DNA of 64,000 bases from Pedobacter cryoconitis (GCF_014207135.1 NZ_JACHCC010000009.1:186001-250000), one strand, 5' to 3'; positions 34,947 through 44,788 are shown, counted from the stretch's first letter. Numbers and translations: made by a program. Notes: generated by a model from the sequence alone, not told the origin.

Positions 34947-37900
34947 TTAAAATCCTACCTGAACACCAACTGTATATTTTGTCGGAATCGGATAACCATC
35001 ACCGTAATCATAACCCATACCATCTACGCGCTCGGCATCAACACCCGAGAACTTCTGAAAAATATGAAGGTTATCAATTGTACTGTATAAGCGCAGATTA
35101 TCGATCTTAGCCGCCTTCATCCAGCTCGATTTCTTAGCATCAAATGAATAGCTGAAGCTGACATTTTTGATCCTTACATACCAGCCTGGTTCGACAAACA
35201 GAGATTGTCCTACACGCCAGGCATATAATCCCATATAAGGATTTAAAGCAGGATAAGTTGCCTGGTCACCTGGCTTACGCCAGTAATTATATTGGCTGAT
35301 ATCCGAAATAGAGGTTTTGGCAAATGCTTCCGGGTCTCCATAAAACAATCCATTGGAAAGTCTTTGCGCCAGCGTATTATTAACTATCGTACGACCAAAC
35401 GTAAAAGTGGTCAGTATTTGCAATGAAAAACCCTTATATCTGAAGTAGTTAGTCAGACCACCGGTAACTTTCGGGTTCGGGTCACCATAAAATGTCATAT
35501 CATTCTGACCGGCATTATCAGAGATATAATAATCTCCGTTGGTATCACGCCACTTAGGATACCCTAATTGCATGGTTCCCCATTTGGTCGCTCCTACTGC
35601 CCCTGTATAAGGATTGACCAGCAAATCACCTTTTGAATTGATCACTCCATCATTGATATACATATAGTACATATTCAATGGTTTACCAACAATATAAACA
35701 GAGGTTCTACCACTGCCATCGGTATAATATAAGTCCCTGTTTCCATTGGGTAATGCAGTGACCATATTTTTATTAAAGGCCAGGTTGATGGATGGTCTCC
35801 ATTCAAAATCCTTCCCTTTAATTGCTGTTCCCATCAGATTAATCTCTATCCCCGAGTTTCTGACACCAGCCGCATTGGTAAATGTATTCTGATAACCTGA
35901 ATACTCCGGTATTGCGATACTCAGCATCTGACCCGTTGTATTTCTGGTGTAAGCATCGAAGGTAAAATTCAACCGGTTTTTGAACAGGACAACATCCAGC
36001 CCGAGATTTAACTCGTCTGATCGCTGCCAGGTAATATTATCATTCGTAATTCCTCTGTAATCAGGAATAACCACTGTTTTTCCACCGTAACTGGTGGTTG
36101 TAGAACCATTAAAATCAGCAGTATAGGTATAAGCATTGTAACGGGAATTATCCCCGATACTACTCTCATCACCGGCACGTCCCCAGCTTGCCCTGACCTT
36201 TAATTCATCAATCCAGCTGTATTTTTTAATAAAATCTTCGTTAGAAGCCAGCCAGCCTACAGACACCGCCGGAAAATATCCCCATTTATTATTTTTACCG
36301 AAGCGGGATGAAGCATCTGCGCGATAAGAGGCATCAATTAAATACTTACTATCGAAATCATAATGTGCAGCTCCCAGGTAAGATAATTTAGCATAGGTAG
36401 ATAAATCAGTTGAACCACTCAACTTACCTACAGGTATTCCTGCAACAACCTTGATGTTATCATTAGGCACCCCGCTTCCATAAAAATCAGAGCCTTCATT
36501 TCTGCGGCTCTCAAACTCCTGGACAAAAGTTGCCGTCAGGTTATGTTTTTTGGCCAGAGTTTTAGTCCATATCAGATTATTCGTCAGAATGTATTTTTCT
36601 CTGAGGTTAGAGATAGATTCGGCATACCCCAGACCATCATCCTGTAAAAATGAGGGTGAAGAATAATCCTGTTTTGAAGTGGAATAACTTACCGCTGCCC
36701 GGGTGCTCACTCTAAAATCTTTCAGAAAAGTCAGTCTCAATTCACCGCTTCCTGTCAGATCATTATTGATATTATCATTGCGTTTATAAGAATATGGATT
36801 AAGTGCAGCATCCCTGTCTACCCCAGAGAATTCCAATAGAGAAGAAGGCATAGAAATCGGATTGATCTTAAACAGGTTCCTGTAATTATTATAAGATGGT
36901 TGTTCCGATCCTACCAGACGTTTACCGTTTGAAGCACGTAAACTGGTAATCAGTTCCAGGTTTTTATTAAAATTGATCCCAACATTACTGTTAAACGAAT
37001 AACGCTTAAAACCAGTGTTGATAATTACTCCCTTTTCGTTATACATACCTGCACCAATACGGTAATTAACTGCTTCGGATCCTCCCGAAACAGAAACGTC
37101 ATAATTTTGTACAGCACCCGACTGATAGAATAAACTCTGATAATCATTGTTATTATTAAAAGCCGGGTTCAAACTATCAGTCAGCATCTGAGGGACCTGA
37201 TTACGCAACTGAAGATTGTTTCCATAATTGTAGATCAGATCCATTTTCTGCCTCCGTTCTGCCGCACCAATCAATGTTGCGACCTCTCTTGGTTTTGGGA
37301 TGTATCCCTGGTAGGTATTAAAGCTTATTCTCGGCGCCCCTAATTTGCCACGTTTTGTCTTGATCAGAATAACTCCGTTAGCCGCTCTGGATCCATACAG
37401 TGCAGCGGCTGATGCATCCTTCAGCACATCGATAGACTCTACATCATTAGGATTTAAACTTGCCAGGAAATTGGTCCCCGTTGCATCAAAGGCCTTAACT
37501 TCATCATCCCCGATAGGAATCCCATCTATCACATACAAAGGATTACTGTATAAATCATCAGTATTAAAACTAGCCGAAGACATTGGGATTTTTGTATTCC
37601 CCCTTACCACCAATGAAGTCTTTACTCCCGGCTGCCCGCTAAAGTTCTGCACATTTACCCCTGGAAGTTTCCCTTGTAAAAGCACATCGACACTTGCCGC
37701 CGGCAGATTTTCGATATCCTTACTGGTTATACTCGCTATTGCTGCCGTAGTTTTTTTACGGTCAATGCTGCCATAACCTGTAACGATCACCTCGTTCAGC
37801 GCATTCTGATCTTCCTTTAAGATAACTGATAACTGCGTCTTTCCATGAACAGCAACTTCCTTATCTACAAAACCTATCATTCTGAAAATAAGGACATCGT

Positions 37901-38174
37901 TGTCATCTACGTTCAGTTTAAATGCACCATTTGCATCCGTACTGATCATTGCATTCTTTTTCCCTTTTACATACACAGTTACGCCAGGCAAAGGAACACC
38001 TTCTGCATCCTTTACAACGCCCTGAACAACTATTGGTAAAACTGATGGTGGTTGCGAAATCCGTTGGAATTTACGGTGCAACGTGTGGAGAGGCTTGCTA
38101 TTTGAAGTGAGGTTAATGCCCAGTAGCACCAACAACACAAAGCAAGCCTTAATGAAAGGTAAATTACACTTCAT
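34947..38174 (-). CDS. SusC/RagA-family TonB-dependent transporter
   Basis: 1,075 residues from ATG at 38174, the start of a signal peptide (MKCNLPFIKACFVLLVLLG). A longer frame from 38306 adds 44 unlikely residues that overlap an operator-like site. Carboxypeptidase-regulatory-like domain about 50-125 (VVQGVVKDAEGVPLPGVTV), TonB box and plug (LNEVIVTGYGSIDRKK, LQGKLPGVNVQNFSGQPG), then the beta-barrel. No STN domain, so it is not an anti-sigma-linked transporter. First gene of the five-gene operon; moves oligosaccharide-size ligands across the outer membrane. Confidence 0.96.
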   Translation of the reverse strand: MKCNLPFIKACFVLLVLLGINLTSNSKPLHTLHRKFQRISQPPSVLPIVVQGVVKDAEGVPLPGVTVYVKGKKNAMISTDANGAFKLNVDDNDVLIFRMIGFVDKEVAVHGKTQLSVILKEDQNALNEVIVTGYGSIDRKKTTAAIASITSKDIENLPAASVDVLLQGKLPGVNVQNFSGQPGVKTSLVVRGNTKIPMSSASFNTDDLYSNPLYVIDGIPIGDDEVKAFDATGTNFLASLNPNDVESIDVLKDASAAALYGSRAANGVILIKTKRGKLGAPRISFNTYQGYIPKPREVATLIGAAERRQKMDLIYNYGNNLQLRNQVPQMLTDSLNPAFNNNNDYQSLFYQSGAVQNYDVSVSGGSEAVNYRIGAGMYNEKGVIINTGFKRYSFNSNVGINFNKNLELITSLRASNGKRLVGSEQPSYNNYRNLFKINPISMPSSLLEFSGVDRDAALNPYSYKRNDNINNDLTGSGELRLTFLKDFRVSTRAAVSYSTSKQDYSSPSFLQDDGLGYAESISNLREKYILTNNLIWTKTLAKKHNLTATFVQEFESRRNEGSDFYGSGVPNDNIKVVAGIPVGKLSGSTDLSTYAKLSYLGAAHYDFDSKYLIDASYRADASSRFGKNNKWGYFPAVSVGWLASNEDFIKKYSWIDELKVRASWGRAGDESSIGDNSRYNAYTYTADFNGSTTTSYGGKTVVIPDYRGITNDNITWQRSDELNLGLDVVLFKNRLNFTFDAYTRNTTGQMLSIAIPEYSGYQNTFTNAAGVRNSGIEINLMGTAIKGKDFEWRPSINLAFNKNMVTALPNGNRDLYYTDGSGRTSVYIVGKPLNMYYMYINDGVINSKGDLLVNPYTGAVGATKWGTMQLGYPKWRDTNGDYYISDNAGQNDMTFYGDPNPKVTGGLTNYFRYKGFSLQILTTFTFGRTIVNNTLAQRLSNGLFYGDPEAFAKTSISDISQYNYWRKPGDQATYPALNPYMGLYAWRVGQSLFVEPGWYVRIKNVSFSYSFDAKKSSWMKAAKIDNLRLYSTIDNLHIFQKFSGVDAERVDGMGYDYGDGYPIPTKYTVGVQVGF

Positions 38175-38280
38175 AAAGTTTAGTTTTTGGTTAGGTTTTT
38201 TAAAAATCAAGCGGAGGTGGTTCTCTCTTTGCTTACACTTAAGGTATTGACATACAACACAGTTAATGAAATATTTAGCT

Positions 38281-38296
38281 GCACAAACGCTTGCAT
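38281..38296. promoter_or_regulatory. LacI-type operator-like site, copy 1
   Basis: GCACAAACGCTTGCAT, 107 bases upstream of the susC ATG; it matches copy 2 (38427-38442) at 14 of 16 positions. Confidence 0.5.
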
Positions 38297-38426
38297 AAAA
38301 TCTCATTTAAATCAAAAAAACAGACATTTTTACCATCTATTATTATAGATATAATAGAATACATAAACCCACAAGAAATCAGCGTGAAATATTTTCAGAT
38401 TGTCATCAGTTTGCCATTAAATTTTC

Positions 38427-38442
38427 GCACAAACGTTTGTAT
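38427..38442. promoter_or_regulatory. LacI-type operator-like site, copy 2
   Basis: GCACAAACGTTTGTAT. The inner 12 bases, ACAAACGTTTGT, are a perfect palindrome with the central CG that is typical of LacI-family operators. No LacI-family gene lies in the window. Confidence 0.5.
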
Positions 38443-38566
38443 CAGTTATACTAATAATAACTGGGCTCAAATATTACCCCTTTTTTCTTGTAAGGTATTC
38501 TGTAAGCAAACGACAAAGAGGTATGAGAAAGCTCATAGCCAAACATTAATTTATAAATCAAAAAAA

Positions 38567-38995
38567 ATGAAAACCAACAAATCAGGATACCTTTTAGGTG
38601 TAATTGCAACCATCGTCGTTTTATTATGGATCGGCATCTTAAAATTTACCCCCTCCGAAGCTAAAGCTATCCAACCGCTGGTAGCAAACAGCTGGTTAAT
38701 GAGCTGGTTATATCAGATTTTCTCTGTTCAGATGACTTCTGTCTTAATCGGAATTTTCGAGATCGTTACCGCCTTATTGCTGATTGCCTCCTTCTGGAAC
38801 GCAAAAGCCGGCAGAATTGCAGGAATATTGACGATTATTATTTTCGCTTCCACCCTGAGTTTCCTAATCAGTACACCCGGTACCTGGAAAATGCTGGACG
38901 GTGTTCCGGTAACAGATTTCTTCCTGGTCAAAGACCTTGCATTTCTGGCCATCGGCATTCAGGTTCTCAACCAGTCAGGCGCAGAAAAAATTTAA
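38567..38995 (+). CDS. DUF417-family (YkgB/RclC-like) membrane protein
   Basis: 142 residues from ATG at 38567. Four membrane spans; KSGYLLGVIATIVVLLWIGILKFTPSEAKAIQPLVANSWLMSW and a PGTWKMLDG..TDFFLVKDLAFLAIG end are characteristic. RclC-type proteins are linked to resistance to reactive chlorine in E. coli; other members have no known role. It lies between the divergent sus operon and the hydrolase gene and has no evident link with either. Confidence 0.88.
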   Translation: MKTNKSGYLLGVIATIVVLLWIGILKFTPSEAKAIQPLVANSWLMSWLYQIFSVQMTSVLIGIFEIVTALLLIASFWNAKAGRIAGILTIIIFASTLSFLISTPGTWKMLDGVPVTDFFLVKDLAFLAIGIQVLNQSGAEKI

Positions 38996-39099
38996 CAATC
39001 AATTGAATAACGCTAAATCATTTTATAGTAACTATCAAAAAATCAACAATTTATTTTTAATATTTATCTTTCTATATTCGTCAGACCAGATATTAAAAT

Positions 39100-41304
39100 A
39101 TGAAGAGAATACTAGTTATTATATTGCTGTTCCAGGCAAGTTATCTTTTAGCACAAGACAAAATTTCGACCTTACCCCTATGGAAAGACACAGAAGAAAC
39201 AGGTAAAAAACAGGACTGGCTGATTAATTCTACAGATAAAAACGCCGAAATATATCGCAGTGCCGATAGTAAGGATATTATATTAACCAATGGCTTATTA
39301 AAACGCAGTTTCCGCATAGAACCTAACCTGGCCTGTATTGATTTCAGTAACCGGAGTAGCAACCAGCAGTTTATCAGAGCTGTTACTCCGGAATCAAGAA
39401 TAATGATCGATGGAAAAAGCTATAATATAGGTGGTCTGTATGGCCAGAAACAGAAAGCCTATCTGCTGAATAGCTGGGTAGATTCTCTATCAGCCCATCC
39501 GGAAGATTTCATTTTCAAATCATATAAAATCTCTCCTGTCAAGCCTTATGTCAACTGGAAAACACCTGTAAAACAGTGGGTAGCTAATCCAAAGCAACCA
39601 GCTGGCAAGATGCTTACATTTTCTTTTGAGTCCCCTCTGCCTCTTCTCAAAGGAATTATAGTGAATATAAATTATGAATTATATGATGGTATTCCGTTGC
39701 TGTGTAAATGGCTGAGCGTCGAGAATAAAAGTCAGAAAACCATCAGACTTGACCAGGTTATCAATGAGGTGATGGCGGTTCATGAAGAGGAATCTTCTGT
39801 GGACGGCAATCCTGCTGATATTAAAAAACCTCATGGATTATATATTGAGAGTAATTACGCTTTTAACAATTCTATGAACGCCCGTTTATCTGATCAGACT
39901 ACACACTGGAATATAGATACCACCTATACTTCGCAGGTGAACTATAATCTAAAAACACCTTGTCTGCTGGAAGTTTATCCACCCATTGGGCCTGGTGTTG
40001 AACTGAATCCGGGTAATACTTTTAAATCCATCCGGACAAATGAACTTCTTCTGGATAGTTATGACAGAGACAGAAATGGCCTGGCCCAAAGAAAAATGTA
40101 TCGTAAGATAGCCCCCTGGTCTACTGAGAACCCAATTTTCCTGCATTTAATTTCTGTTGATCCGAAAATTGTAAAAACAGCTGTTGACCAATGTGCAACC
40201 ACCGGTTATGAGGCAATTATTCTAAGTTTTGGAAGTGGCATCAATATGGAAGATGTCTCACAGGAAAATATTGCTAAAATTAAAGTCCTGGTCGATTACG
40301 CACACAGCAAAGGGATATTAATGGGTGGATATTCCCTATTCTCCAGCAGAAGGATCAATGATGCGGAGGATGTGATTGACCCTAAAACAGGAAAAGCTGA
40401 CGTGAATGCAATGTTTGCGCATGCTCCCTGCCTGGGTTCAAACTGGGGACTGGCTTATCTTTCCCATATCAAAGAATTTATAAAAAAGACAGGGCTGGAC
40501 ATATTAGAGCAGGACGGTCCTTATCCTGGTGACGTCTGTGCTTCGACGAAACATCCGGGTCACAAAGGACTGGAAGATTCTCAATGGGCGCAAATGGAGT
40601 TACAAAAAGGTATATTCCGCTGGTGCAGCGAGAACGGTGTTTACGTGAATGCCCCGGACTGGTACTTCCTTGACGGGACTAATAAAATAGCCCTTGGTTA
40701 TAAAGAAACAAATTTCAAACTACCCCGGGAGCAACAGGTTATCCTGAACCGTCAGAATATATATGACGGGACCTGGGAAAAAACACCTTCCATGAGCTGG
40801 GGTTTTGTCCCCTTAACTGAATATGGAGGCGGTGATGCCCGATCTACCTTAGAACCTCTTGCTGAACACCTCGATTCGTACGAAAATCTGATGATGCAAT
40901 ATTACGGGTCCGGCATACAGGCTTGTTACCGCGGCCCCAGATTATATGATACAGATCAGACCAAAGCCTTAGTGATCAAGGTAATCAGCTGGTATAAGCA
41001 ATACCGTAGTATTCTCAACTCAGACATCATTCATCTTCGCAGACCTGACGGAGGAGACTGGGATGGAATCCTTCATGTTAATCCTCAGAATAAAGAAAAG
41101 GGGTTGGCGATGTTGTATAATCCTTCGACAGAAAAAATAACACGAAAAGTTGTACTGCCATTATATTACACCGGGCTTACCAGCAAAGTCACCATCAGAG
41201 AGAAGGAGGGAAATGCCAGAACATATACTATAGACAGAAACTATAATGTAACTTATGAAGTAACAATTCCTGCAAACGGATATACCTGGCTGGTGATCGA
41301 ATAA
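39100..41304 (+). CDS. Secreted alpha-galactosidase-like glycoside hydrolase (clan GH-D-like)
   Basis: 734 residues with a signal peptide (MKRILVIILLFQASYLLAQ). N-terminal beta-sandwich about 50-330, (beta/alpha)8 domain about 340-640, and a C-terminal beta domain. The barrel segment GLDILEQDGPYPGDVC (about 466-480) has the form of the nucleophile strand in GH36/GH27-type enzymes, with Asp472 or Asp478 as candidates. I cannot place it in a numbered GH family with certainty. Likely periplasmic hydrolysis of the glycan imported by the divergent sus system. The AraC regulator starts 9 bases downstream, so they form an operon. Confidence 0.7.
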   Translation: MKRILVIILLFQASYLLAQDKISTLPLWKDTEETGKKQDWLINSTDKNAEIYRSADSKDIILTNGLLKRSFRIEPNLACIDFSNRSSNQQFIRAVTPESRIMIDGKSYNIGGLYGQKQKAYLLNSWVDSLSAHPEDFIFKSYKISPVKPYVNWKTPVKQWVANPKQPAGKMLTFSFESPLPLLKGIIVNINYELYDGIPLLCKWLSVENKSQKTIRLDQVINEVMAVHEEESSVDGNPADIKKPHGLYIESNYAFNNSMNARLSDQTTHWNIDTTYTSQVNYNLKTPCLLEVYPPIGPGVELNPGNTFKSIRTNELLLDSYDRDRNGLAQRKMYRKIAPWSTENPIFLHLISVDPKIVKTAVDQCATTGYEAIILSFGSGINMEDVSQENIAKIKVLVDYAHSKGILMGGYSLFSSRRINDAEDVIDPKTGKADVNAMFAHAPCLGSNWGLAYLSHIKEFIKKTGLDILEQDGPYPGDVCASTKHPGHKGLEDSQWAQMELQKGIFRWCSENGVYVNAPDWYFLDGTNKIALGYKETNFKLPREQQVILNRQNIYDGTWEKTPSMSWGFVPLTEYGGGDARSTLEPLAEHLDSYENLMMQYYGSGIQACYRGPRLYDTDQTKALVIKVISWYKQYRSILNSDIIHLRRPDGGDWDGILHVNPQNKEKGLAMLYNPSTEKITRKVVLPLYYTGLTSKVTIREKEGNARTYTIDRNYNVTYEVTIPANGYTWLVIE

Positions 41305-41313
41305 AATCAGATT

Positions 41314-42183
41314 ATGAAATACTTTACCCTTCCGGAAGATTTACTAGAGAATACACAACAACATAAAGACCCAATTTATATTTTAGATTACCGGACTTCA
41401 GTAAACAGCATAAAGACAAGGATAACTTTTAAGCATAATCTTTTCAGTTTTTTGATTGAGGGAGATAAGGTCATCAATTATCCTGGTTTTGGCAGACAGA
41501 TCGATAATTCTCAATTTCTGTTGTTGCCCTCCGGCAATTGCCTGATGACAGAAAAGATTACTTCTGCTGAAGGTAATTACAGAAGCATCCTATTCTTTTT
41601 TGATAATAAAGTGCTTGGAGATGTTTTTATTAAATATCCTGATATTTTGAAAAGCGTCAGTTCTGTATCTCTCAGAAATACCTTCCTGGTTTTTCAGCAT
41701 GATGATTTCCTGAATAACTTTGTCAACTCCTTAAATCTGATGCTCAACTCAGGGCAGCACCGGAATCCTGCAATGCAATTACTGAAACTGGAGGAACTGA
41801 TTCTGCATCTCTGCACACAGTACCCTACTCAGATTTTGTCTTTAAGAGATGCCTTGCTTGGTTATAATGAAGGCCTGGAGATCAGTAAGGTTATGGAGGC
41901 TAATCTGGAGAATAATCTCACCGTAGAGGAACTGGCTTTTCTCTGTAATATTAGTATTTCGACCTTCAAGAGACGCTTTACAAAGATTTACAATACATCG
42001 CCAAACAAATGGTTGCTGACTAAAAGAATGGAGCATGCCGCCAGGCTGTTACAGAAAGGGGATAAAGCAAGCGATATCTATTACAGATTAAATTATGAAA
42101 ATTTATCCAGCTTTATTGAGGCCTTTAAACAAATCTATGGAATAACTCCAAAGAAATACCAGACCAGAAACATGAACGTTTAG
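41314..42183 (+). CDS. AraC-family transcriptional regulator
   Basis: 289 residues. Cupin-like N-terminal sensing half (about 1-180) and a C-terminal double HTH (LENNLTVEELAFLCNISISTFKRRFTKIYNTSPNKWLLTKRMEHA...NLSSFIEAFKQIYGITPKKYQ). The N-terminal half resembles Bacteroidota AraC proteins of the DUF6597-free, cupin type. It follows the hydrolase gene by 9 bases and probably regulates it or the sus operon; the inducer is unknown. Confidence 0.92.
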   Translation: MKYFTLPEDLLENTQQHKDPIYILDYRTSVNSIKTRITFKHNLFSFLIEGDKVINYPGFGRQIDNSQFLLLPSGNCLMTEKITSAEGNYRSILFFFDNKVLGDVFIKYPDILKSVSSVSLRNTFLVFQHDDFLNNFVNSLNLMLNSGQHRNPAMQLLKLEELILHLCTQYPTQILSLRDALLGYNEGLEISKVMEANLENNLTVEELAFLCNISISTFKRRFTKIYNTSPNKWLLTKRMEHAARLLQKGDKASDIYYRLNYENLSSFIEAFKQIYGITPKKYQTRNMNV

Positions 42184-42263
42184 CCGTATTTTTTGAGCTT
42201 TCTGCCCTACCAGTCCGGGACCTTGTCAGCTTAAATTTGAATCATAATCTCAATTAAAAAATT

Positions 42264-42806
42264 ATGAAGAAGATCATGACAGTTATAGCAGCGGGACTGC
42301 TGTTTCACAGCGTTACATTTGCCCAGACATTTACCTTAAAAAGCAATGAATTAGGTGGACAGCTCAATCAGAAACAATATCTCAATGGCATGGGTTATAC
42401 TGGTGAAAATCAATCTCCACAGTTAAGTTGGGCAAACGCACCCAGCGGAACCAAAAGTTTTGCGGTTACCATGTATGACCCCGATGCACCTACAGGAAGT
42501 GGTTTCTGGCACTGGGTCATCTTTAATATTCCGGCCAATGTAAATGAATTAAAATCAGGGGCCGGCGATCCGGATAAAAATGAAAGTCCTGCCGGAGCCA
42601 TACAAAGTATTACCGATTACGGCAAACCCGGATATGGCGGTGCAGCACCAAATCCCGGACCGGCTCACCGATATATAATTACAGTTTACGCTTTAAATAA
42701 AGTACTCGACCTGGATAAAAATGCTTCGCCTGCATATATAGGCTATAATATGTATCTATCCACTTTGGCCAAAGCCTCCCTGTTGGTTTACGGTCAGAAA
42801 CAATAA
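42264..42806 (+). CDS. YbhB/YbcL-type PEBP (Raf kinase inhibitor-like) secreted protein
   Basis: 180 residues with a signal peptide (MKKIMTVIAAGLLFHSVTFAQ). PEBP signatures: NQSPQLSWANAPSGTKSFAVTMYDPDAPTGSGFWHWVIFNIP and DYGKPGYGGAAPNPGPAHRYIITVYAL. Ligand pocket residues (DPDAPTG, HW) are intact. Bacterial PEBPs have no settled function; the family binds phospholipid or small ligands. Confidence 0.93.
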   Translation: MKKIMTVIAAGLLFHSVTFAQTFTLKSNELGGQLNQKQYLNGMGYTGENQSPQLSWANAPSGTKSFAVTMYDPDAPTGSGFWHWVIFNIPANVNELKSGAGDPDKNESPAGAIQSITDYGKPGYGGAAPNPGPAHRYIITVYALNKVLDLDKNASPAYIGYNMYLSTLAKASLLVYGQKQ

Positions 42807-42811
42807 AGGGT

Positions 42812-44092
42812 TTATCTTTCCAGAATGACAGTAGCACCCATCCCGCCTGCTGCGCAGACAGAAAGAAATCCCCGGCCACTACCCTTTTCATATAACAACT
42901 TGGTTAGGGTAGCTAAAACACGTCCTCCGGTAGCAGCAAAGGGGTGCCCTGTGGCAATGCTGCTCCCATTTACATTTAATTTACTGCTGTCAATCCTTCC
43001 AAATGGTTCACTGAATCCAAATTCCCTGATCAGTTCAGGGCTTTCCCATATTTTAAGTATTGCCAGTACCTGTGCTGCAAAAGCTTCATGGATTTCATAG
43101 AAGTCAAAATCCTGGAGGCTTAATCCCGATTTTTTAAGCATCCTGTCAGCAGCATAAACAGGTGCGAGTAAAAGATTTTGTTTATCCCTGATATATTCAA
43201 TACCCGAAACTTCGGCAAAAGTGAGATAAGCCAGAACTGGCAGCCCCTGTTCTTTAGCCCAGGCTTCACTTGCTAATAAAATACATGATGCCCCGTCAGT
43301 TAACGGTGATGAATTCCCAGCCGTAAGTGATCCATGCTGCTTATCAAAAGCAGGCTTTAATTTTGACAGTTTCTCCAGACTGGTATCCCTGCGCATATTA
43401 TTATCCTGATCTAAACCCAGATAAGGACTTAACATCCCGTTAAAAAAACCACGGTCATAGGCAGCTGCCAGGTTCTGATGGCTTTTCAGTGAAAATGCAT
43501 CCTGATCTTCCCTCGAAATCCCATAATACTTAGCTGTAATCTCTGTATGTTCACCCATGGATAAACCAGTGCCAGGCTCCATATTCATAGGCGCAACAGG
43601 TCTGAAGTCATTGGGACGAATCTTTGAGAACTCATTTAATTTCTGTCCGAACGTTTTTGCCCTGCGTGCCGCGAGTAAAATCTTACGTAGTTTTTCGCCC
43701 AGAACCAGTGGCGCGTCACTAGCTGAATCAACACCACCTGCTATTCCAACTTCTATCTGACCCAATGCTATTTTATTGGCGATATAAATTGCAGTTTCAA
43801 TACCAGTGTTACAAGCCTGCTGAATATCACAGCCTGGCGTTCTCTGGTCCAGAGAAGTCTTCATCACACATTCCCTGGTTAGATTCAATAAGGTACTGGG
43901 TTTGATTACAGCTCCCGCAGCTACCTCGCCGATGAGTTTACCCGCCAAAGCATATCTTTCTATCAATCCGTTCAGCGCAGCAGTTAACATTTCCTGATTA
44001 CCTGCTGTCGTATAAATAGTGTTATGACGGGCAAATGGAATACGGTTGTATCCTACTATTGCTACTTTTCTTGATTCCTGATTACTTAGCAT
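42812..44092 (-). CDS. fadI: Acetyl-CoA C-acyltransferase (thiolase, FadI-like)
   Basis: 426 residues. Acyl-enzyme Cys94 (CDIQQACNTGIE), His335 (YEIHEAFAAQ), His383 (ATGHPFAATGGR) and Cys413 (SVCAAGGMG) are all present. The long loop about 130-170 fits the FadI/trifunctional beta-subunit group rather than PhaA. It cleaves 3-ketoacyl-CoA in beta-oxidation. No fadJ-type partner is adjacent; the start follows an intergenic region shared with a divergent small-ORF transcript. Symbol by family resemblance. Confidence 0.9.
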   Translation of the reverse strand: MLSNQESRKVAIVGYNRIPFARHNTIYTTAGNQEMLTAALNGLIERYALAGKLIGEVAAGAVIKPSTLLNLTRECVMKTSLDQRTPGCDIQQACNTGIETAIYIANKIALGQIEVGIAGGVDSASDAPLVLGEKLRKILLAARRAKTFGQKLNEFSKIRPNDFRPVAPMNMEPGTGLSMGEHTEITAKYYGISREDQDAFSLKSHQNLAAAYDRGFFNGMLSPYLGLDQDNNMRRDTSLEKLSKLKPAFDKQHGSLTAGNSSPLTDGASCILLASEAWAKEQGLPVLAYLTFAEVSGIEYIRDKQNLLLAPVYAADRMLKKSGLSLQDFDFYEIHEAFAAQVLAILKIWESPELIREFGFSEPFGRIDSSKLNVNGSSIATGHPFAATGGRVLATLTKLLYEKGSGRGFLSVCAAGGMGATVILER

Positions 44093-44226
44093 AGCTTATC
44101 GTTCTGGTTTCGAATAATACAATTTACAGCTAATAAAGTTCTTCTGACGGAAAACCCTGCATTATTCTAATGAATTTATAATTTAATTATAAGTCTCCTC
44201 TAACGGCCCTTCCCAATCATCCTTTT

Positions 44227-44234
44227 TACTTTTG
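44227..44234 (+). promoter_or_regulatory. -7 box (TACTTTTG) before the small-protein gene
   Basis: It matches TAnnTTTG and is followed by TACCATC. A clear -33 TTTG is not seen. It would start a transcript covering 44282-44823. Confidence 0.5.
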
Positions 44235-44281
44235 TACCATCAAATTATGGTAAGCAATTATCATTTATTAATCTAATTAAA

Positions 44282-44422
44282 ATGGACACAGGCCCGAGTT
44301 ATAGATATCCAGAAAAATATGCTTTTCCAACTACCAATATGGTCATCAGGAAGTGCAAAGTGGTTATTGCTGTATCCCGGCAAACCATTATACTTTGTCC
44401 TTCAGCCAGCAGCAACTCATAA
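44282..44422 (+). CDS. Possible 46-residue small ORF
   Basis: ATG at 44282 to TAA at 44422, encoding MDTGPSYRYPEKYAFPTTNM...PSASSNS. It lies between a candidate promoter and the small gene at 44580. Other frames are also open through here (for example from 44319), so coding is uncertain; no family is recognised. Confidence 0.35.
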   Translation: MDTGPSYRYPEKYAFPTTNMVIRKCKVVIAVSRQTIILCPSASSNS

Positions 44423-44579
44423 AACTGCCAGGAAAGCATTCTATTATCTATATTTTTTCAAACCGGGTAACCAGCCCAGCCAGCTTACCATTTCCAATAA
44501 TTCCCAGGACATATTCAATTGTCCCGGCATTTCTTGTTATCAAAATATTTTTCAACAATTATTAAAAAAGGAGGACGCC

Positions 44580-44756
44580 ATGAAAGCACTCAAAAAACAA
44601 AAAAAAGCTCTTGATCAGAAAAATCAGGACCCGAAACCAGTTGCTCAAAAACAACTGGATCAAAGAAACCATGTTTACTATAGTAACACGATGTCCTTCA
44701 ACCTGGCCTGTCTGGATGTGTACTATCAGCTATATGGTGATCACATTATTGATTGA
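44580..44756 (+). CDS. 58-residue unknown protein with strong ribosome binding site
   Basis: Starts MKALKKQKKALDQKNQDPKP and ends YYQLYGDHIID. AAGGAGG stands 8 bases before the ATG, a near-perfect Shine-Dalgarno sequence, rare in a phylum that seldom uses one. The N-terminus is Lys/Gln-rich and disordered-looking; the C-terminal half (YYSNTMSFNLACLDVYYQLYG) is aromatic. A -7 box upstream and a perfect terminator 32 bases after the stop mark it as its own transcription unit. The frame is open back to 44319, but the SD places the start at 44580. I do not recognise the family. Confidence 0.6.
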   Translation: MKALKKQKKALDQKNQDPKPVAQKQLDQRNHVYYSNTMSFNLACLDVYYQLYGDHIID

Positions 44757-44788
44757 TTAATCACAAATACAAGACAATTTCCGCTCCG

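Larger units (their letters stand above)
38175..38566. promoter_or_regulatory. Divergent intergenic region between susC and the DUF417 gene
   Basis: 392 bases holding the two LacI-type sites listed separately. It is otherwise AT-rich. The plus-strand frame that opens at 38291 continues into the DUF417 gene but its first 92 residues show no protein character. Confidence 0.5.

Noticed and set aside
38291..38566. 92-residue extension of the DUF417 protein
   Set aside because: Crosses an operator-like palindrome and has no protein character; the family start is at 38567.
44319..44565. Frames of 70 to 87 codons overlapping each other
   Set aside because: Two overlapping frames are open at once and neither resembles a known protein; the only supported start is the one with the strong SD at 44580.
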